64,000 nt of DNA from positions 184,239 through 248,238 of the forward strand of contig JAFEDK010000026.1 of NCBI GenBank assembly GCA_018241665.1, written 5' to 3'. Made by a program: the position numbers and the translations under genes. Numbering within the stretch: the first letter of the stretch is position 1; each line of letters opens with the position of its first letter. The DNA is from Pseudomonadota bacterium. Lineage in GTDB: Bacteria > Pseudomonadota > Gammaproteobacteria > Burkholderiales > Rhodocyclaceae. Shown in pieces: positions 44,430 to 53,547 of this stretch. Below the pieces are notes generated by a model, which saw only the letters and a list, made by a program, of their open reading frames with translations, was not told where the DNA came from and searched no databases.

Positions 44430-45356
44430 ATGGACGAACTAGTCATCGACGTCGCCGGGCTCAACAAGCATTTCGGCGACAAGCACGTGGTGCGCGACCT
44501 CGCCCTGCAGGTCCGCAAGGGCGAGATCTACGGCTTCCTCGGCCCCAACGGCAGCGGCAAGACCACCTCGATCCGCATGCTGTGCGGCCTGCTGACGCCG
44601 GACAGCGGCAGCGGCACCTGCCTGGGCCTGGACGTGCTGAAGGACAGCGCCGCCATCAAGCGCCAGGTCGGCTACATGACCCAGAAGTTCTCCCTGTGGG
44701 ACGACCTCAGCATCGTCGAGAACCTGGACTTCGTCGCCCGCATGTTCGGCATGGCCGACCGGCGCGAGGCGGTGGACCGGGCCATCGACGAACTGGGCCT
44801 CGGCGGACGGCGCAAGCAGCTGGCCGGCACCCTCTCGGGCGGCTGGAAGCAGCGCCTGGCCCTGGCCAGCTGCCTGCTCCACCGGCCGCGCCTGCTGCTC
44901 CTCGACGAACCCACCGCCGGCGTCGACCCGAAGGCCCGCCGCGACTTCTGGGAGGAGATCCACCGCCTGTCCGCCGCCGGCATCACCATCCTGGTGTCCA
45001 CCCACTACATGGACGAGGCCGAACGCTGCCACCGCCTGGCCTACATCGCCTACGGCAACCTGCTGGCCTCGGGCACCGCCGACGAGGTCGTCGCCAACTG
45101 CCGGCTCAACACCTGGGAGATCGCCGGCGACGGCATCCACGGGCTCGCCGAGCGCCTGCGGCAACTACCCGGCATCGACCTGGTGGCCAGCTTCGGCACG
45201 GCCCTGCACGTCAGCGGAACGGACGCCGCTCAGTTGGCTGCCAGCCTGCAGACCATTCAGGCAGAAACCGGCCTGAGCATTGCGCCGGTCGCCCCGTCTC
45301 TCGAGGACGCCTTCATCCACCTGATGCAGCACACCGCCGACCCTCTCGGGCATTAA
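44430..45356 (+). CDS. ABC transporter ATPase (ABC-2 exporter)
   Basis: 308-aa cytosolic ATPase. Walker A FLGPNGSGKTTSIRMLCGLL, Q-loop in YMTQKFSLWDDL, signature LSGGWKQRLALASCLLH (LSGGW instead of LSGGQ), Walker B RLLLLDEPTAGVDP and the switch His in VSTHYMDEAERC. The C-terminal ~80 residues form an accessory domain ending DAFIHLM. It is of the YhhJ/YbhF-linked drug-exporter type. Starts 1 bp after the HlyD stop; the permease begins 4 bp after its own stop. Confidence 0.92.
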   Translation: MDELVIDVAGLNKHFGDKHVVRDLALQVRKGEIYGFLGPNGSGKTTSIRMLCGLLTPDSGSGTCLGLDVLKDSAAIKRQVGYMTQKFSLWDDLSIVENLDFVARMFGMADRREAVDRAIDELGLGGRRKQLAGTLSGGWKQRLALASCLLHRPRLLLLDEPTAGVDPKARRDFWEEIHRLSAAGITILVSTHYMDEAERCHRLAYIAYGNLLASGTADEVVANCRLNTWEIAGDGIHGLAERLRQLPGIDLVASFGTALHVSGTDAAQLAASLQTIQAETGLSIAPVAPSLEDAFIHLMQHTADPLGH

Positions 45357-45360
45357 AGCC

Positions 45361-46482
45361 ATGACCCGCTTTTCCTTCGCCCGCTGGCTCGGCATCCTGA
45401 TCAAGGAATTCATCCAGCTCCGCCGCGACCGCCTGACCTTCGGCATGATCGTCGGCATCCCCATCATCCAGTTGATGCTGTTCGGCTTCGCAATCAATTC
45501 CGACCCCAAGCACCTGCCCACCGCGGTGGTGATGGCGGATCCCGGCCCCTTCTCCCGCGCCTGGGTGGCCGCCATGCGCAACAGCGACTACTTCACCATC
45601 GTCGGCAGCGTGGATGAGCGCCAGGCCACGGCCCTGCTGGAGCGCAGCGAAGTGCAATTCGTCGTGACCTTCCCGCCCGGTTTCAACCGCGACCTGATGC
45701 GCGGCAAGCCGCCCACGCTGCTCGTCGAGGCCGACGCCACCGACCCGATGGCCACCGGCGGCGCCATCTCGGTGCTCAACAAGCTCGGTGCCGAAGTCTT
45801 CGCCCCCGATCTGCCCGGCCTGCGGCCACCGGCCCAGCCGCTCGTGGACCTGCGCATCCACCGCCGCTACAACCCGGAAGGCGTCACCGCCTACAACATC
45901 GTGCCCGGCCTGATGGGCGTGATCCTGACGATGACCATGGTGCTGATGACCGGCCTCGCAATGACCCGCGAACGGGAGCGCGGCACCTTCGAGAACCTGC
46001 TCGCCACGCCGGCCACGCCGCTGGAAGTAATGACCGGCAAGATCGTGCCCTACATCCTGATCGGCCTGATCCAGGTCACGCTGATCCTGCTCGCCGCACG
46101 CTGGATCTTCGATGTGCCGATGCACGGCAACCTGCTGCTGCTCTACGCCGTGGTGCTGATCTTCATCTGCGCCAACCTGACCCTCGGCATCACGTTCAGC
46201 TCGATCGCCCGCAACCAGCTGCAGGCCATGCAGATGACCTTCTTCTTCTTCCTGCCGTCGATGCTGCTGTCCGGCTTCATGTTCCCTTTCCGCGGCATGC
46301 CGGAATGGGCCCAGGCCGTTGGCAACGTGCTGCCACTGACCCATTTCCTGGTCCTCGTGCGTGGCATTCTGCTCAAAGGCAACGGCATCGACATGCTGTG
46401 GGCGCAGATCTGGCCTATCCTCGCATTCATGGCCGGGGTGCTGACCATCGGCCTGAAGACTTTCCGCAAGACGCTGGACTGA
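45361..46482 (+). CDS. ABC-2 type export permease
   Basis: 373-aa inner-membrane protein of the YhhJ/YbhR family. TM1 at about residues 25-42, then a large periplasmic loop (about 43-170), then five helices from NIVPGLMGVILTMTMVLMTG. The ABC-2 motif TRERERGTFENLLATP couples to the ATPase. The end LPLTHFLVLVRGILLKGNG fits the family. It completes the tetR-hlyD-ATPase-permease operon; the pump presumably exports a hydrophobic toxic compound. Confidence 0.92.
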   Translation: MTRFSFARWLGILIKEFIQLRRDRLTFGMIVGIPIIQLMLFGFAINSDPKHLPTAVVMADPGPFSRAWVAAMRNSDYFTIVGSVDERQATALLERSEVQFVVTFPPGFNRDLMRGKPPTLLVEADATDPMATGGAISVLNKLGAEVFAPDLPGLRPPAQPLVDLRIHRRYNPEGVTAYNIVPGLMGVILTMTMVLMTGLAMTRERERGTFENLLATPATPLEVMTGKIVPYILIGLIQVTLILLAARWIFDVPMHGNLLLLYAVVLIFICANLTLGITFSSIARNQLQAMQMTFFFFLPSMLLSGFMFPFRGMPEWAQAVGNVLPLTHFLVLVRGILLKGNGIDMLWAQIWPILAFMAGVLTIGLKTFRKTLD

Positions 46483-46587
46483 AAACAGGGCATCCACGGG
46501 CGCAAATCCGCGTTAATGGATCGGATAAATGTTTCATAATGCCGAACTTGGCAGGATCACCGTGGCCTGCCCCGTTTTTGCCGAATC

Positions 46588-47175
46588 ATGACCACCCGCA
46601 CCCGATCCGCTCCCGCTGAACCCGCGTCGTCCTCCATGACAGAACTCAAGTCGTATTCGCTGCCCGAGCTCGAAGAACTCGCGGAGCAGATCAAAGCAGA
46701 AATCCTCAAGCGGGAACACGAAGAACAGGAAGCCGCCCGACGCCAGGCCGAAGAGGCTGAACGCGCCTTGCGCGCTGCCGAAGAAGAGGCCGCCCGTGTA
46801 GCCGCAGCAGCAGCAGAAGCGGCCGCCGAAAAGGCCCGTGCACAAGCCGCCGCCAAGGAGCGCAAGCAGGCAGCCGAGAAGGCCCGTCGCGAAGCCGCCG
46901 CGGCCGAAAAAGCCCGGGCGGCTGAAGCGGAAAAGGTGAAAGAAGCCGTGCAGGTGGAAATTCCGCTGGCCGAAGAGGCTCCTCAGCCCGTCACCGAAAC
47001 CCCGCCGGTACGCTTCATGCACCCCTCCAACCGCGCCCTCACCTGGTCTGGTGCCGGCCCCAAGCCCGACTGGGTCAATGCCTGGCTCGCCACCGGCGGC
47101 ACCCTGTACGCCCTCGAAGTCGCCGCCGAGAAACTCGCGCCGAAGCCCATTCCGGCCAGCCTCCGGCCACGCTGA
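46588..47175 (+). CDS. H-NS-like nucleoid protein with an Ala-rich coiled coil
   Basis: 195-aa protein. A second possible start is the ATG at 46636, giving MTELKSYSLPELEELAEQI, which matches the usual opening of betaproteobacterial H-NS proteins; neither start has a good ribosome site. The middle (about 40-125) is a long charged, Ala-rich coiled coil, longer than in typical H-NS. The C-terminal DNA-binding motif is close to the H-NS form: HPSNRALTWSGAGPKPDWVN followed by AWLATGG. H-NS binds AT-rich, often acquired, DNA and silences it. Monocistronic, 105 bp after the ABC permease. Confidence 0.78.
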   Translation: MTTRTRSAPAEPASSSMTELKSYSLPELEELAEQIKAEILKREHEEQEAARRQAEEAERALRAAEEEAARVAAAAAEAAAEKARAQAAAKERKQAAEKARREAAAAEKARAAEAEKVKEAVQVEIPLAEEAPQPVTETPPVRFMHPSNRALTWSGAGPKPDWVNAWLATGGTLYALEVAAEKLAPKPIPASLRPR

Positions 47176-47626
47176 CGCAGCCCGCCGGGGTCTGCCCAAG
47201 ACGGGTATCAAATGTCGCTTGCAAGTGCCCCGCGTCGACTATCTTGAAGCGTGAATAAACCGGGGCGCAGTCCAACGCGCACGCTGCCGCGGGGCTAGAG
47301 GACAGCCCCCGCCCCGGCTCTCCAGACTTCGACCAGGGGCGTGCCCCACTGCCCTCCTGCAGGGCAGTCCGCATGGCCTCGCGCATCCTGTTCCGGATGC
47401 GTCTCCGCCAATTCAATACATTTCACCCGACACCCCGGACACAGGTCGTCGGCGGGACTGCTTCATCCCGATCTTGCCGGCCTCCTCTGCCGGCCCGTGA
47501 ACTCCAAGAGGGGCATGCGCTCTGCCAGCCCCCGTGGCGAGACCGGCGCCGTGGCTCACCCGCCGGCCGGCAGCCTTCGCCCTCCGAGGTGAGCCGTTCG
47601 CGAAACCACGCGGAAGGAGACACACC
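47176..47626. other. Intergenic region upstream of the lectin-protease gene
   Basis: About 450 bp with no convincing gene. It contains a perfect hairpin ACTGCCCT-CCTGC-AGGGCAGT (47348-47368) without a T-run, and a lower-GC patch near 47405-47430 (CAATTCAATACATTTCACC) that could be a promoter. The ribosome site AAGGAGA of the protease gene is at 47614-47620. Confidence 0.4.
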
Positions 47627-49294
47627 ATGCCCGTACTCGACATACGCAGCATCGCCGGCAGTCTCACCCAGGCCAGGGCCCGATGGCAGCCACGCCAGAA
47701 CCTCCAAGCCAACCTGAGCGACGCCGCCAAGCAGGCCCTGCTGGGCGTCACCCTCGACCCTGCCGCGCTGGCTGCGGCCATGGCTGTCCCAAGGGCAGCG
47801 GCGGCTCCGCAGGCCAACTTCGCGCCGGCCGTCGACTGGCGTAACCGCAACGGCAACCACGTCACGCCCGTCAAGGACCAGGGCAACTGCGGCTCTTGCG
47901 TGTCCTTCGGCACCGCAGCCACCGTCGAATCAATGGCCTCCATCGAAGCCGGCCAGCTGCTCGACCTGTCCGAAGCCGATCTGCACTTCTGTTCCAGCCA
48001 CGGCGCCAGCTGCGGCGGCTGGTGGCCCGACCAGGCCATAGACCAGGTCCGTCTGCGCGGCATTCCCGACGAGGCCTGCTTCCCCTACGCGAGCGCCTTC
48101 GCCCCGCCGGCCCCGACGCCGAAATGCATCGTTGGCCCCAACCGGGATGCGCGGGCCGTCAAGATCACCACACCGGGCACCCTGGCCAACATCGTCGACC
48201 GCAAGAACTACCTGAGCAATGTCGGCCCCTGTTGCGCCGTCTTCCACGTCTTCAACGACTTCTTCTCCTACGGCAACGGCGTCTATCACCACGTCACCGG
48301 TGCGGACGTGGGCCTGCATTGCGTGCAGGTCATCGGCTACTCGGAAGCCGAGCAATGCTGGATCTGCAAGAACTCCTGGGGGGCCGGCTGGGGCAACGCC
48401 GGCTTCTTCAAGATCGCCTACGGTGAAGCCGGCATCGACACCGAGTTCCCGTTCTGGACCGCCCGCGGCGTGGTGCTACCGGTGGTCCATGGCTGGCACG
48501 GCTGGGAGAACCTCGGCGGCCAGATCACCTCGCGCCCCAGTGCCGTCTCGTGGGCCAACAACCGTATCGACGTGGTCGCCCGCGGGCTCGACTCCGCCGT
48601 CTGGCACCGCTGGTGGGACGGCAAGGCCTGGTTCGGCTGGGAAAACCTCGGTGGCGTGATCCACGGCGCGCCGGCCATCTGCTCCTGGGCCAGTGGGCGC
48701 CTCGACATCTTCGCGGTAGGCCTCAACCATCACCTGTGGCACCGCTGGTACCAGGGCGGCTGGAGCGGCTGGGAAGACCTCGGCGGCGTGCTGTCGTCGG
48801 AACCGGCCGCCGTCTCCTGGGGCCCCAACCGCATCGACGTGTTCGCCCGCGGCATGGACCAGGCCATGTGGCACTTGTGGTGGGACGGCGCCGGCTGGCA
48901 CGGCTGGGAAAGCCTCGGCGGCGGCCTCAGCTCCGCCCCGGCGGTATCGTCATGGAGCGCCAACCGCCTCGACACCTTCGTGCGCGGCTACGACATGCAC
49001 CTGTGGCACAAGTGGTGGGACGGCAGTAAGTGGAGTGCCTGGGAAGACCTCAAGGGCGTGCTGTCCGACTCGCCGGCCGCGGAATCCTGGGGCCCCAACC
49101 GTATCGACGTGTTCTACCCCGGCCAGAACTCCCACATGTGGCATCGCTGGTGGGACGGCGCCACGTGGAGCGGCGAGGAAGACCTCGGCGGCACGCTGAG
49201 CTCCGCGGTCGGCGTCAGCTCCTGGGCCGCGGGGCGGCTGGACTGCTTCGTCGAGGGCACGGATTCGGCCATGTGGCACAAGTGGTACGTCTAG
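47627..49294 (+). CDS. Papain-like (C1) cysteine protease fused to a six-repeat lectin-like propeller
   Basis: 555-aa protein. Residues ~65-285 form a C1A peptidase: Gln85/Cys91 in [15 protein letters not shown], His231 in [10 protein letters not shown] and Asn249 in [14 protein letters not shown], so the triad is complete. The residue after the Cys is Val, where papain has Trp. Residues ~289-555 hold six repeats of about 45 aa with the pattern W-x-(G/A)-W-E-(D/N)-L-GG ... NRIDVFARG ... MWHRWWDG, resembling the fucose-binding PLL/DUF346 propeller lectins. No signal peptide is visible, and the first 60 residues are helical, perhaps a propeptide. A chagasin-like inhibitor gene follows after 50 bp. 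Confidence 0.88.
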   Translation: MPVLDIRSIAGSLTQARARWQPRQNLQANLSDAAKQALLGVTLDPAALAAAMAVPRAAAAPQANFAPAVDWRNRNGNHVTPVKDQGNCGSCVSFGTAATVESMASIEAGQLLDLSEADLHFCSSHGASCGGWWPDQAIDQVRLRGIPDEACFPYASAFAPPAPTPKCIVGPNRDARAVKITTPGTLANIVDRKNYLSNVGPCCAVFHVFNDFFSYGNGVYHHVTGADVGLHCVQVIGYSEAEQCWICKNSWGAGWGNAGFFKIAYGEAGIDTEFPFWTARGVVLPVVHGWHGWENLGGQITSRPSAVSWANNRIDVVARGLDSAVWHRWWDGKAWFGWENLGGVIHGAPAICSWASGRLDIFAVGLNHHLWHRWYQGGWSGWEDLGGVLSSEPAAVSWGPNRIDVFARGMDQAMWHLWWDGAGWHGWESLGGGLSSAPAVSSWSANRLDTFVRGYDMHLWHKWWDGSKWSAWEDLKGVLSDSPAAESWGPNRIDVFYPGQNSHMWHRWWDGATWSGEEDLGGTLSSAVGVSSWAAGRLDCFVEGTDSAMWHKWYV

Positions 49295-49344
49295 AATGAA
49301 CAGGGCCGGGGCTGTGCCCCGGCCCGCCCCACAGACGCGAAACC

Positions 49345-49629
49345 ATGAGCACACAGATCCACACCACCGTCGGTACGCCATTCGGGATCGACCTGGAGGC
49401 GACGCCGAGCTCCGGCTACCTATGGACCCCCCAAGCCCTGCCCGATGGCATCGAGCTGACGGACAGCAGCTTCGGCGCTGCCGCTGGCGCCCCGCCCGGC
49501 ACACAGGGCCACCAGCATTTCACGCTGCGGGCCACACGGGCCGGCCACTACCGCATCGACTTCCTGCTCAAGCGCGAATGGGAAAGCCAGCCCATCGCAA
49601 CCCACACGGTCAGCGTCATCGCGCACTGA
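49345..49629 (+). CDS. Chagasin-type cysteine protease inhibitor (I42)
   Basis: 94-aa protein of the chagasin/amoebapain-inhibitor family, immunoglobulin-like fold, tight-binding inhibitors of C1 peptidases. The three inhibitory loops can be aligned: ATPSSGYLW (family NPTTGYxW), GAPPGTQGHQHFTLRA (family GxGG) and REWES (family RPW). No signal peptide, so it would act in the same compartment as the leaderless protease encoded just upstream. The pair looks like an enzyme with its own inhibitor or immunity protein. The final 14 bp overlap the converging nuclease gene. Confidence 0.82.
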   Translation: MSTQIHTTVGTPFGIDLEATPSSGYLWTPQALPDGIELTDSSFGAAAGAPPGTQGHQHFTLRATRAGHYRIDFLLKREWESQPIATHTVSVIAH

Positions 49630-51013
49630 CCGGCAGCGGCACGATGCGGGCGCGCTTGAGCGCCTTCTGCAGGATCTTGAAGACGTCGCCGTCGAAGGCG
49701 GGCCGGGCGCTTTCCAACAGCGAGAAAACCTCCGCGTCGTCCTTCGCCGTGCCCAGGTAGCACCAGTTGTCCACCACGTGCACCGCCGTACCCTCGCGGA
49801 TGCCCACCGGGCCGGCATGCGGCCAGGCCTCGACCTTCAGTTTCTGCAAGGCCATCAGCAGGCGGGCGGTGTGCATCCCACGGCTTTCGCCCCCGACGCA
49901 GACGCCGCGGCAGCGCTTCAGCTGGTAGCCGAAACAGGGCTGGCCGGGCGGCTGCTTCTCGAGCCCGAGGCAGACCTGGCACAGGTTGTGTTCTTCAGCC
50001 AGACCACGCAGCGTGCGCAACGCCGTCGCCCGGCTGCCGAAGAAGCCGAACAGGTCATCGCCCCAGTTCTCCGTCAGGTCGCGCGCGTACACCAGTTCGG
50101 GGCGTCGGCCGCCCTCGCCGTCCTCCACCAGCCGCCACGCACACACGTCGGACTGGCGGCGCAGGCGGCGGTTATGGATCGGCTGGCGGCTCTTCACCAG
50201 CGCGGCCTCCAGCAGCAGCGCCTCGATCTCGCCGGCCGTCTCTATCCACTCGACGCGCCGCAACTGCTGGGACAGGACCATCTCCTTGGCATTGCGGTGG
50301 TCGGCGCTGAAGTGGGACAGCACCCGCGTGCGGATGTCCTTGCTCTTGCCCACGTACAGCGGCAGGTCGTTCTCGCCGAAAAAGAGATACACGCCGGGCC
50401 GCTCGGGCAGCTCGTCGAGGACGGATTCGTCCAGCTGCGGCGGCAGCGACGGCCGGCCGGTCAGCCGCGCGATCTCGGCATCGATCCGCCCTGCGTCGAA
50501 ATGCCCGTGGATGTGCTGCCAGAACTGCCAGATCAGCTGGGCATCGGCCAGCGCCCGGTGGCGCTCGCCGACCCGCAGGCCGTGCCGCTCGATCAGGCTG
50601 TCGAGGCCGTGGCGCTTGTGCTCCGGATACAGGGCCCGCGACAGCTTGACGGTACACAGCACCGGCGGCTTCAGAGCCAGGCCGGCCCGCTCGAAGGCGT
50701 TGCGCAAATAGCCGTGATCGAAACGCGCGTTGTGGGCGATGAACAAGCGCCCGTCGAGGCGCGCATGGATGTCCGCCGCCACTTCGGCAAAGCGCGGCGC
50801 ATCCGCCACCATCTCGTTGCTGATGCCGGTCAGGCGGGTGATGAACTCCGGAATGCGGCTGGACGGCCGGATCAGCTGCGACCACTCCCGCACGCCGTCC
50901 TCGTCCACCTCGACGATCCCGACCTCGGTGATTCCCTCGTCGGTGGCCGCGCCTCCATTGGTCTCGATATCGACGAAGGCCAGCCCGCGCCAGCGCCCGT
51001 TGGCCAGCTGCAC
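49616..51013 (-). CDS. DnaQ-type exonuclease fused to a GIY-YIG (UvrC/Cho-like) nuclease
   Basis: 465-aa protein. Residues ~8-170 form a DEDDh 3'-5' exonuclease: FVDIETNGG, IAHNARFDHGYL and HRALADAQLIW. Residues ~200-280 form a GIY-YIG endonuclease: ERPGVYLFFGENDLPLYVGK with KSKDIRTRVLSHF and the metal-site Glu in EIEALLLEAALVK. A UvrC/Cho-like Cys-containing segment (CLGLEKQPPGQPCFGYQLKRC) and a C-terminal domain follow. Such fusions are known in betaproteobacteria and resemble PolC epsilon-Cho combinations. Likely role: DNA repair. It ends converging on the inhibitor gene and starts 4 bp after the next gene's stop. Confidence 0.9.
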   Translation of the reverse strand: MQLANGRWRGLAFVDIETNGGAATDEGITEVGIVEVDEDGVREWSQLIRPSSRIPEFITRLTGISNEMVADAPRFAEVAADIHARLDGRLFIAHNARFDHGYLRNAFERAGLALKPPVLCTVKLSRALYPEHKRHGLDSLIERHGLRVGERHRALADAQLIWQFWQHIHGHFDAGRIDAEIARLTGRPSLPPQLDESVLDELPERPGVYLFFGENDLPLYVGKSKDIRTRVLSHFSADHRNAKEMVLSQQLRRVEWIETAGEIEALLLEAALVKSRQPIHNRRLRRQSDVCAWRLVEDGEGGRRPELVYARDLTENWGDDLFGFFGSRATALRTLRGLAEEHNLCQVCLGLEKQPPGQPCFGYQLKRCRGVCVGGESRGMHTARLLMALQKLKVEAWPHAGPVGIREGTAVHVVDNWCYLGTAKDDAEVFSLLESARPAFDGDVFKILQKALKRARIVPLPVSAR

Positions 51014-51017
51014 CGGG

Positions 51018-51491
51018 TCAGCCCCGGCGCCAGCCGCCCGGCCGGCGGCGGGGTTGCACGTCCTCTTCGACGGGCTTGGCCTTCGGCATCAGCAGGTTCT
51101 TGCCGCCGACGGACTTGGAGGCCTGGTGGGCACGCACCGCCTCGGCCACCTGCTCCTCCTGCATGACGATGGACGGGGTCTTCTCCGCCGGCTCGTATTC
51201 GGAGAGCTTTTCGCGCAGCAGGAAGATCCGCTCGGCGGTATCCGCCTTCTTCGGCAGGCGATGCACGAGCTGCACACCGGCTTCCGTCAGCGTGTAACGG
51301 CCATCCACCTCGACGATCAGGTCGTGGGTCGCGAAACGGCGGAAGGCCTCGGCCCAGCGCGCCTCGGAACCGACGCCGCCGTCGAGCAGATCCGCCGCCG
51401 CGACGATCTCGACCATGTCGGCCGGCCTCCGCTTGGTGGCAAGCAGCATGGACAAGAGCAGGAGCGCATCGACATCTTGGACTGGATACAT
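51018..51491 (-). CDS. Hypothetical protein with a winged-helix-like domain
   Basis: 157-aa protein, not recognised. ATG at 51491 has AAGG six bases upstream; longer frames to 52124 run against the phenol promoter and are not credible. Residues ~1-80 look like a winged helix (YPVQDVDALLLLSMLLATKR, FATHDLIVEVDGRYTLTEAG). A charged helix follows (AERIFLLREKLSEYEPAEKT) and an Arg/Pro/Gly-rich tail. It is upstream of the exonuclease gene by 4 bp, so probably co-transcribed with it. DNA-related role is inference. Confidence 0.6.
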   Translation of the reverse strand: MYPVQDVDALLLLSMLLATKRRPADMVEIVAAADLLDGGVGSEARWAEAFRRFATHDLIVEVDGRYTLTEAGVQLVHRLPKKADTAERIFLLREKLSEYEPAEKTPSIVMQEEQVAEAVRAHQASKSVGGKNLLMPKAKPVEEDVQPRRRPGGWRRG

Positions 51492-51872
51492 GGGTGACCT
51501 TGGAAAAAACGGCACTGGAAGCCGGATGGAAACGGAAAACGCCGGCTGAACGCCGCCGCGGACGTTGTCCGTTTCAGGAATGAATGGGATCGGCCGGCAT
51601 TGTAAATCCCTGCAGGCCGTAGAGGTGCCCGAAGACGCATCCGGACCGCCTCGGTCCTTCCCCGCCGCGTCGTCGTACTGCCGGGAGTCGCTTGCGCATT
51701 TCCTGAAAACCAGCTCGGCGCACGCCCCCACCCGATTTGCGCAGTTGAGAAAACCACGGCCCGCGCCGTCCTGGCGAGGGTTTTCCGCGGGCCATCGCGC
51801 TCGGCACACGGACTCATAAGAATCAATCACTTGAGATCGCCGCCAGCCTGTTTTCAGTCGTTCTGGAGAGGG
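51492..51872. other. Intergenic regulatory region of the phenol hydroxylase operon
   Basis: About 380 bp between a minus-strand gene and the dmp promoter, no gene seen. DmpR-type activators bind inverted repeats 100-200 bp upstream of the promoter. The clearest dyad is TCAA-TCAC-TTGA at 51823-51834, only about 40 bp upstream of the -24 element, so it could equally be an IHF-region or chance dyad. No match to the TTGATC-type activator site was found by eye. Confidence 0.35.
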
Positions 51873-51888
51873 TGGCACAGGCGTTGCA
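51873..51888 (+). promoter_or_regulatory. Sigma-54 promoter of dmpKLMNOP
   Basis: TGGCACAGGCGTTGCA: perfect -24 TGGCAC and -12 TTGCA with GG-N10-GC spacing. It lies 45 bp before the dmpK start. The transcript would begin near 51900. It fits the sigma-54/DmpR control known for phenol hydroxylase operons; the activator gene lies at 58947-60719. Confidence 0.9.
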
Positions 51889-51933
51889 ATGGAGCTCCAC
51901 ACGGCACCGACAGAGTGCCTGACAGGAGACACC

Positions 51934-52230
51934 ATGCAAGACAGCACCTTTCCCCCCGCGGGCAGCTTCAACCCCGCCCGCCGCTTCGTCCGCGTCCGCC
52001 AGATGCGTGACGACGGCTTCGTCGAATTCGACTTCGCCATCGGCGACGCCGAACTCAGCGTCGAACTCATCCTCCCCCGCGCGGCATTCGAGGCCTTCGC
52101 CGGCCTGCCGGGCACGGAGCGCATGAACGAGGACGCCGCCGCCCGGGCCTTCCGGCGGCAGCAGTCCTACCTCTACGGGACGCCGGACGGCGCACCCGAA
52201 TCCTTGCACAACAACAATCAGGAGACTTGA
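51934..52230 (+). CDS. dmpK: Phenol hydroxylase assembly/accessory protein
   Basis: 98-aa protein, first gene of the operon. ATG at 51934 with AGGAG six bases upstream; an in-frame ATG at 51889 lies too close to the promoter to be useful. DmpK-type features are FNPARRFVRVRQMRDDGFVE and FAIGDAELSVELILPRAAFE. DmpK is thought to help insert iron into the apo-oxygenase and is inhibitory in excess. Stop lies 3 bp before dmpL. Confidence 0.9.
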   Translation: MQDSTFPPAGSFNPARRFVRVRQMRDDGFVEFDFAIGDAELSVELILPRAAFEAFAGLPGTERMNEDAAARAFRRQQSYLYGTPDGAPESLHNNNQET

Positions 52231-52233
52231 ACC

Positions 52234-53235
52234 ATGAGCGTCGAGATCCGGGTCGCCAGCATCGACCCGATACGCCAGACCTTCGCCCGCACGTCGCGCC
52301 GCTTCGGCGCCGATAAGCCGGCCAGCCGCTACCAGGAAGCCAGCTTCGACCTGCAGCCCCGCGACAACTTCCACTACCGCCCGGTGTGGGACCCGCAGCG
52401 GGACATCTACGACCGCCGTCGCACCGCCATCGAGATGCGCGACTGGGACGACTTCCGCGACCCGCGCCAGTACTACTACGCCACCTACGTGCTCAACCGG
52501 GCCCGCATGCAGGAAGCCGCCGAGAAGAGCTTCGAGTTCGTGGACAAGCACGGCCTGATGGCCACGCTGCGCGCCGAACAGGTGCGGGACATCGAGACCC
52601 TGCTGCTGCCCCTGCGCCACCTGGAATGGGCCGCCAACCTCAACAACTGCTTCGTCACCGCCTACTGCTTCGGCAGTTCCATGGCCCAGGGCGCCATGTA
52701 CGCCACCACCGACCGCCTCGGCATCGCCCAGTACCTGTCGCGGATCGGCCTGCTGCTGGACGGCAACTCCGGCCAGTCGCTCACCGACGCCAAGGCCCGC
52801 TGGCTGGGCGACCCAGCCTGGCAGCCGCTGCGCCGGCTGGCCGAGCGCTGCCTGGTGCAAAAGGACTGGTTCGAGCTCTTCGTCGCCCAGAACCTGGTGC
52901 TGGACAGCCTCGTCCATCCACTGCTGTACGCCCCCTTCCACAGCGGCGTGGGCGACGCCGGCGGCGCCTACCTGGCGATGCTCACCGAGTTCATCAAGGA
53001 CTGGTCCGCCGACAACCAGAAGTGGGTCGATGCCTGCCTGAAGATCGCCGCCGCCGAATCGCCCGCCAACCGCGCCCGGCTGTCCGCCTGGGCCGCCGAA
53101 TGGAAGGGCCTGGCCCTCGACGCCCTCGCCCCGCTGGCCCACTGCGCCGCCCACCTGGACGGCCCCGCTCGCCTGGAAAGCGCCGCACGCGCGCTGGACC
53201 AGCGCATCGCCAAGCTCGGCTTCGACGCCGCCTGA
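52234..53235 (+). CDS. dmpL: Phenol hydroxylase P1, oxygenase beta subunit
   Basis: 333-aa beta subunit of the (alpha-beta-gamma)2 soluble diiron monooxygenase. Helical ferritin-like fold without metal ligands, as expected for beta: NFHYRPVWDPQRDIYDRRRT, ARMQEAAEKSFEFVDKHGL, LLPLRHLEWAANLNNCFVTA. Length agrees with DmpL (331 aa). Ribosome site AGGAG precedes it. Tight spacing with neighbours indicates one polycistronic mRNA. Confidence 0.95.
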   Translation: MSVEIRVASIDPIRQTFARTSRRFGADKPASRYQEASFDLQPRDNFHYRPVWDPQRDIYDRRRTAIEMRDWDDFRDPRQYYYATYVLNRARMQEAAEKSFEFVDKHGLMATLRAEQVRDIETLLLPLRHLEWAANLNNCFVTAYCFGSSMAQGAMYATTDRLGIAQYLSRIGLLLDGNSGQSLTDAKARWLGDPAWQPLRRLAERCLVQKDWFELFVAQNLVLDSLVHPLLYAPFHSGVGDAGGAYLAMLTEFIKDWSADNQKWVDACLKIAAAESPANRARLSAWAAEWKGLALDALAPLAHCAAHLDGPARLESAARALDQRIAKLGFDAA

Positions 53236-53249
53236 AGAAGGAACACCTG

Positions 53250-53531
53250 ATGAGCTCCATTCAAAGCACCGTCTTCATGGCCCTGCAGACCAATGACGAC
53301 ACCCGCCCGATCATCGAAGCCCTGCAGCGCGACAACCCCGACGCGGTGGTGCACCGCCTGCCGGCGATGGTCAAGATCGACGCCCCCCGGCGCCTGGTGC
53401 TCAGGCGCAGCACCGTCGAGGAGATCCTCGGCACCGACTGGGACCTCCAGTCCATCAACCTCAACCTCATCTCCCTGTCCGGCAACGTGGACGAGAGCGA
53501 GGACGAAATGATCCTGCACTGGAACCGCTGA
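53250..53531 (+). CDS. dmpM: Phenol hydroxylase P2, coupling (regulatory) protein
   Basis: 93-aa cofactorless effector that binds the oxygenase and couples electron use to hydroxylation, like MmoB. ATG at 53250 with AGAAGGAA upstream. Conserved segments: TVFMALQTNDDTRPIIEALQ and MVKIDAPRRLVLRRSTVEEI, ending ESEDEMILHWNR. Length equals the family's ~90 aa. Confidence 0.95.
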   Translation: MSSIQSTVFMALQTNDDTRPIIEALQRDNPDAVVHRLPAMVKIDAPRRLVLRRSTVEEILGTDWDLQSINLNLISLSGNVDESEDEMILHWNR

Positions 53532-53547
53532 CGAGGAGCCCCCAACC

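Noticed and set aside
51492..52124. Long N-terminal extension of the gene at 51018-51491
   Set aside because: The extension would run through the dmp promoter region, lacks similarity and ribosome site, and a good start exists at 51491.
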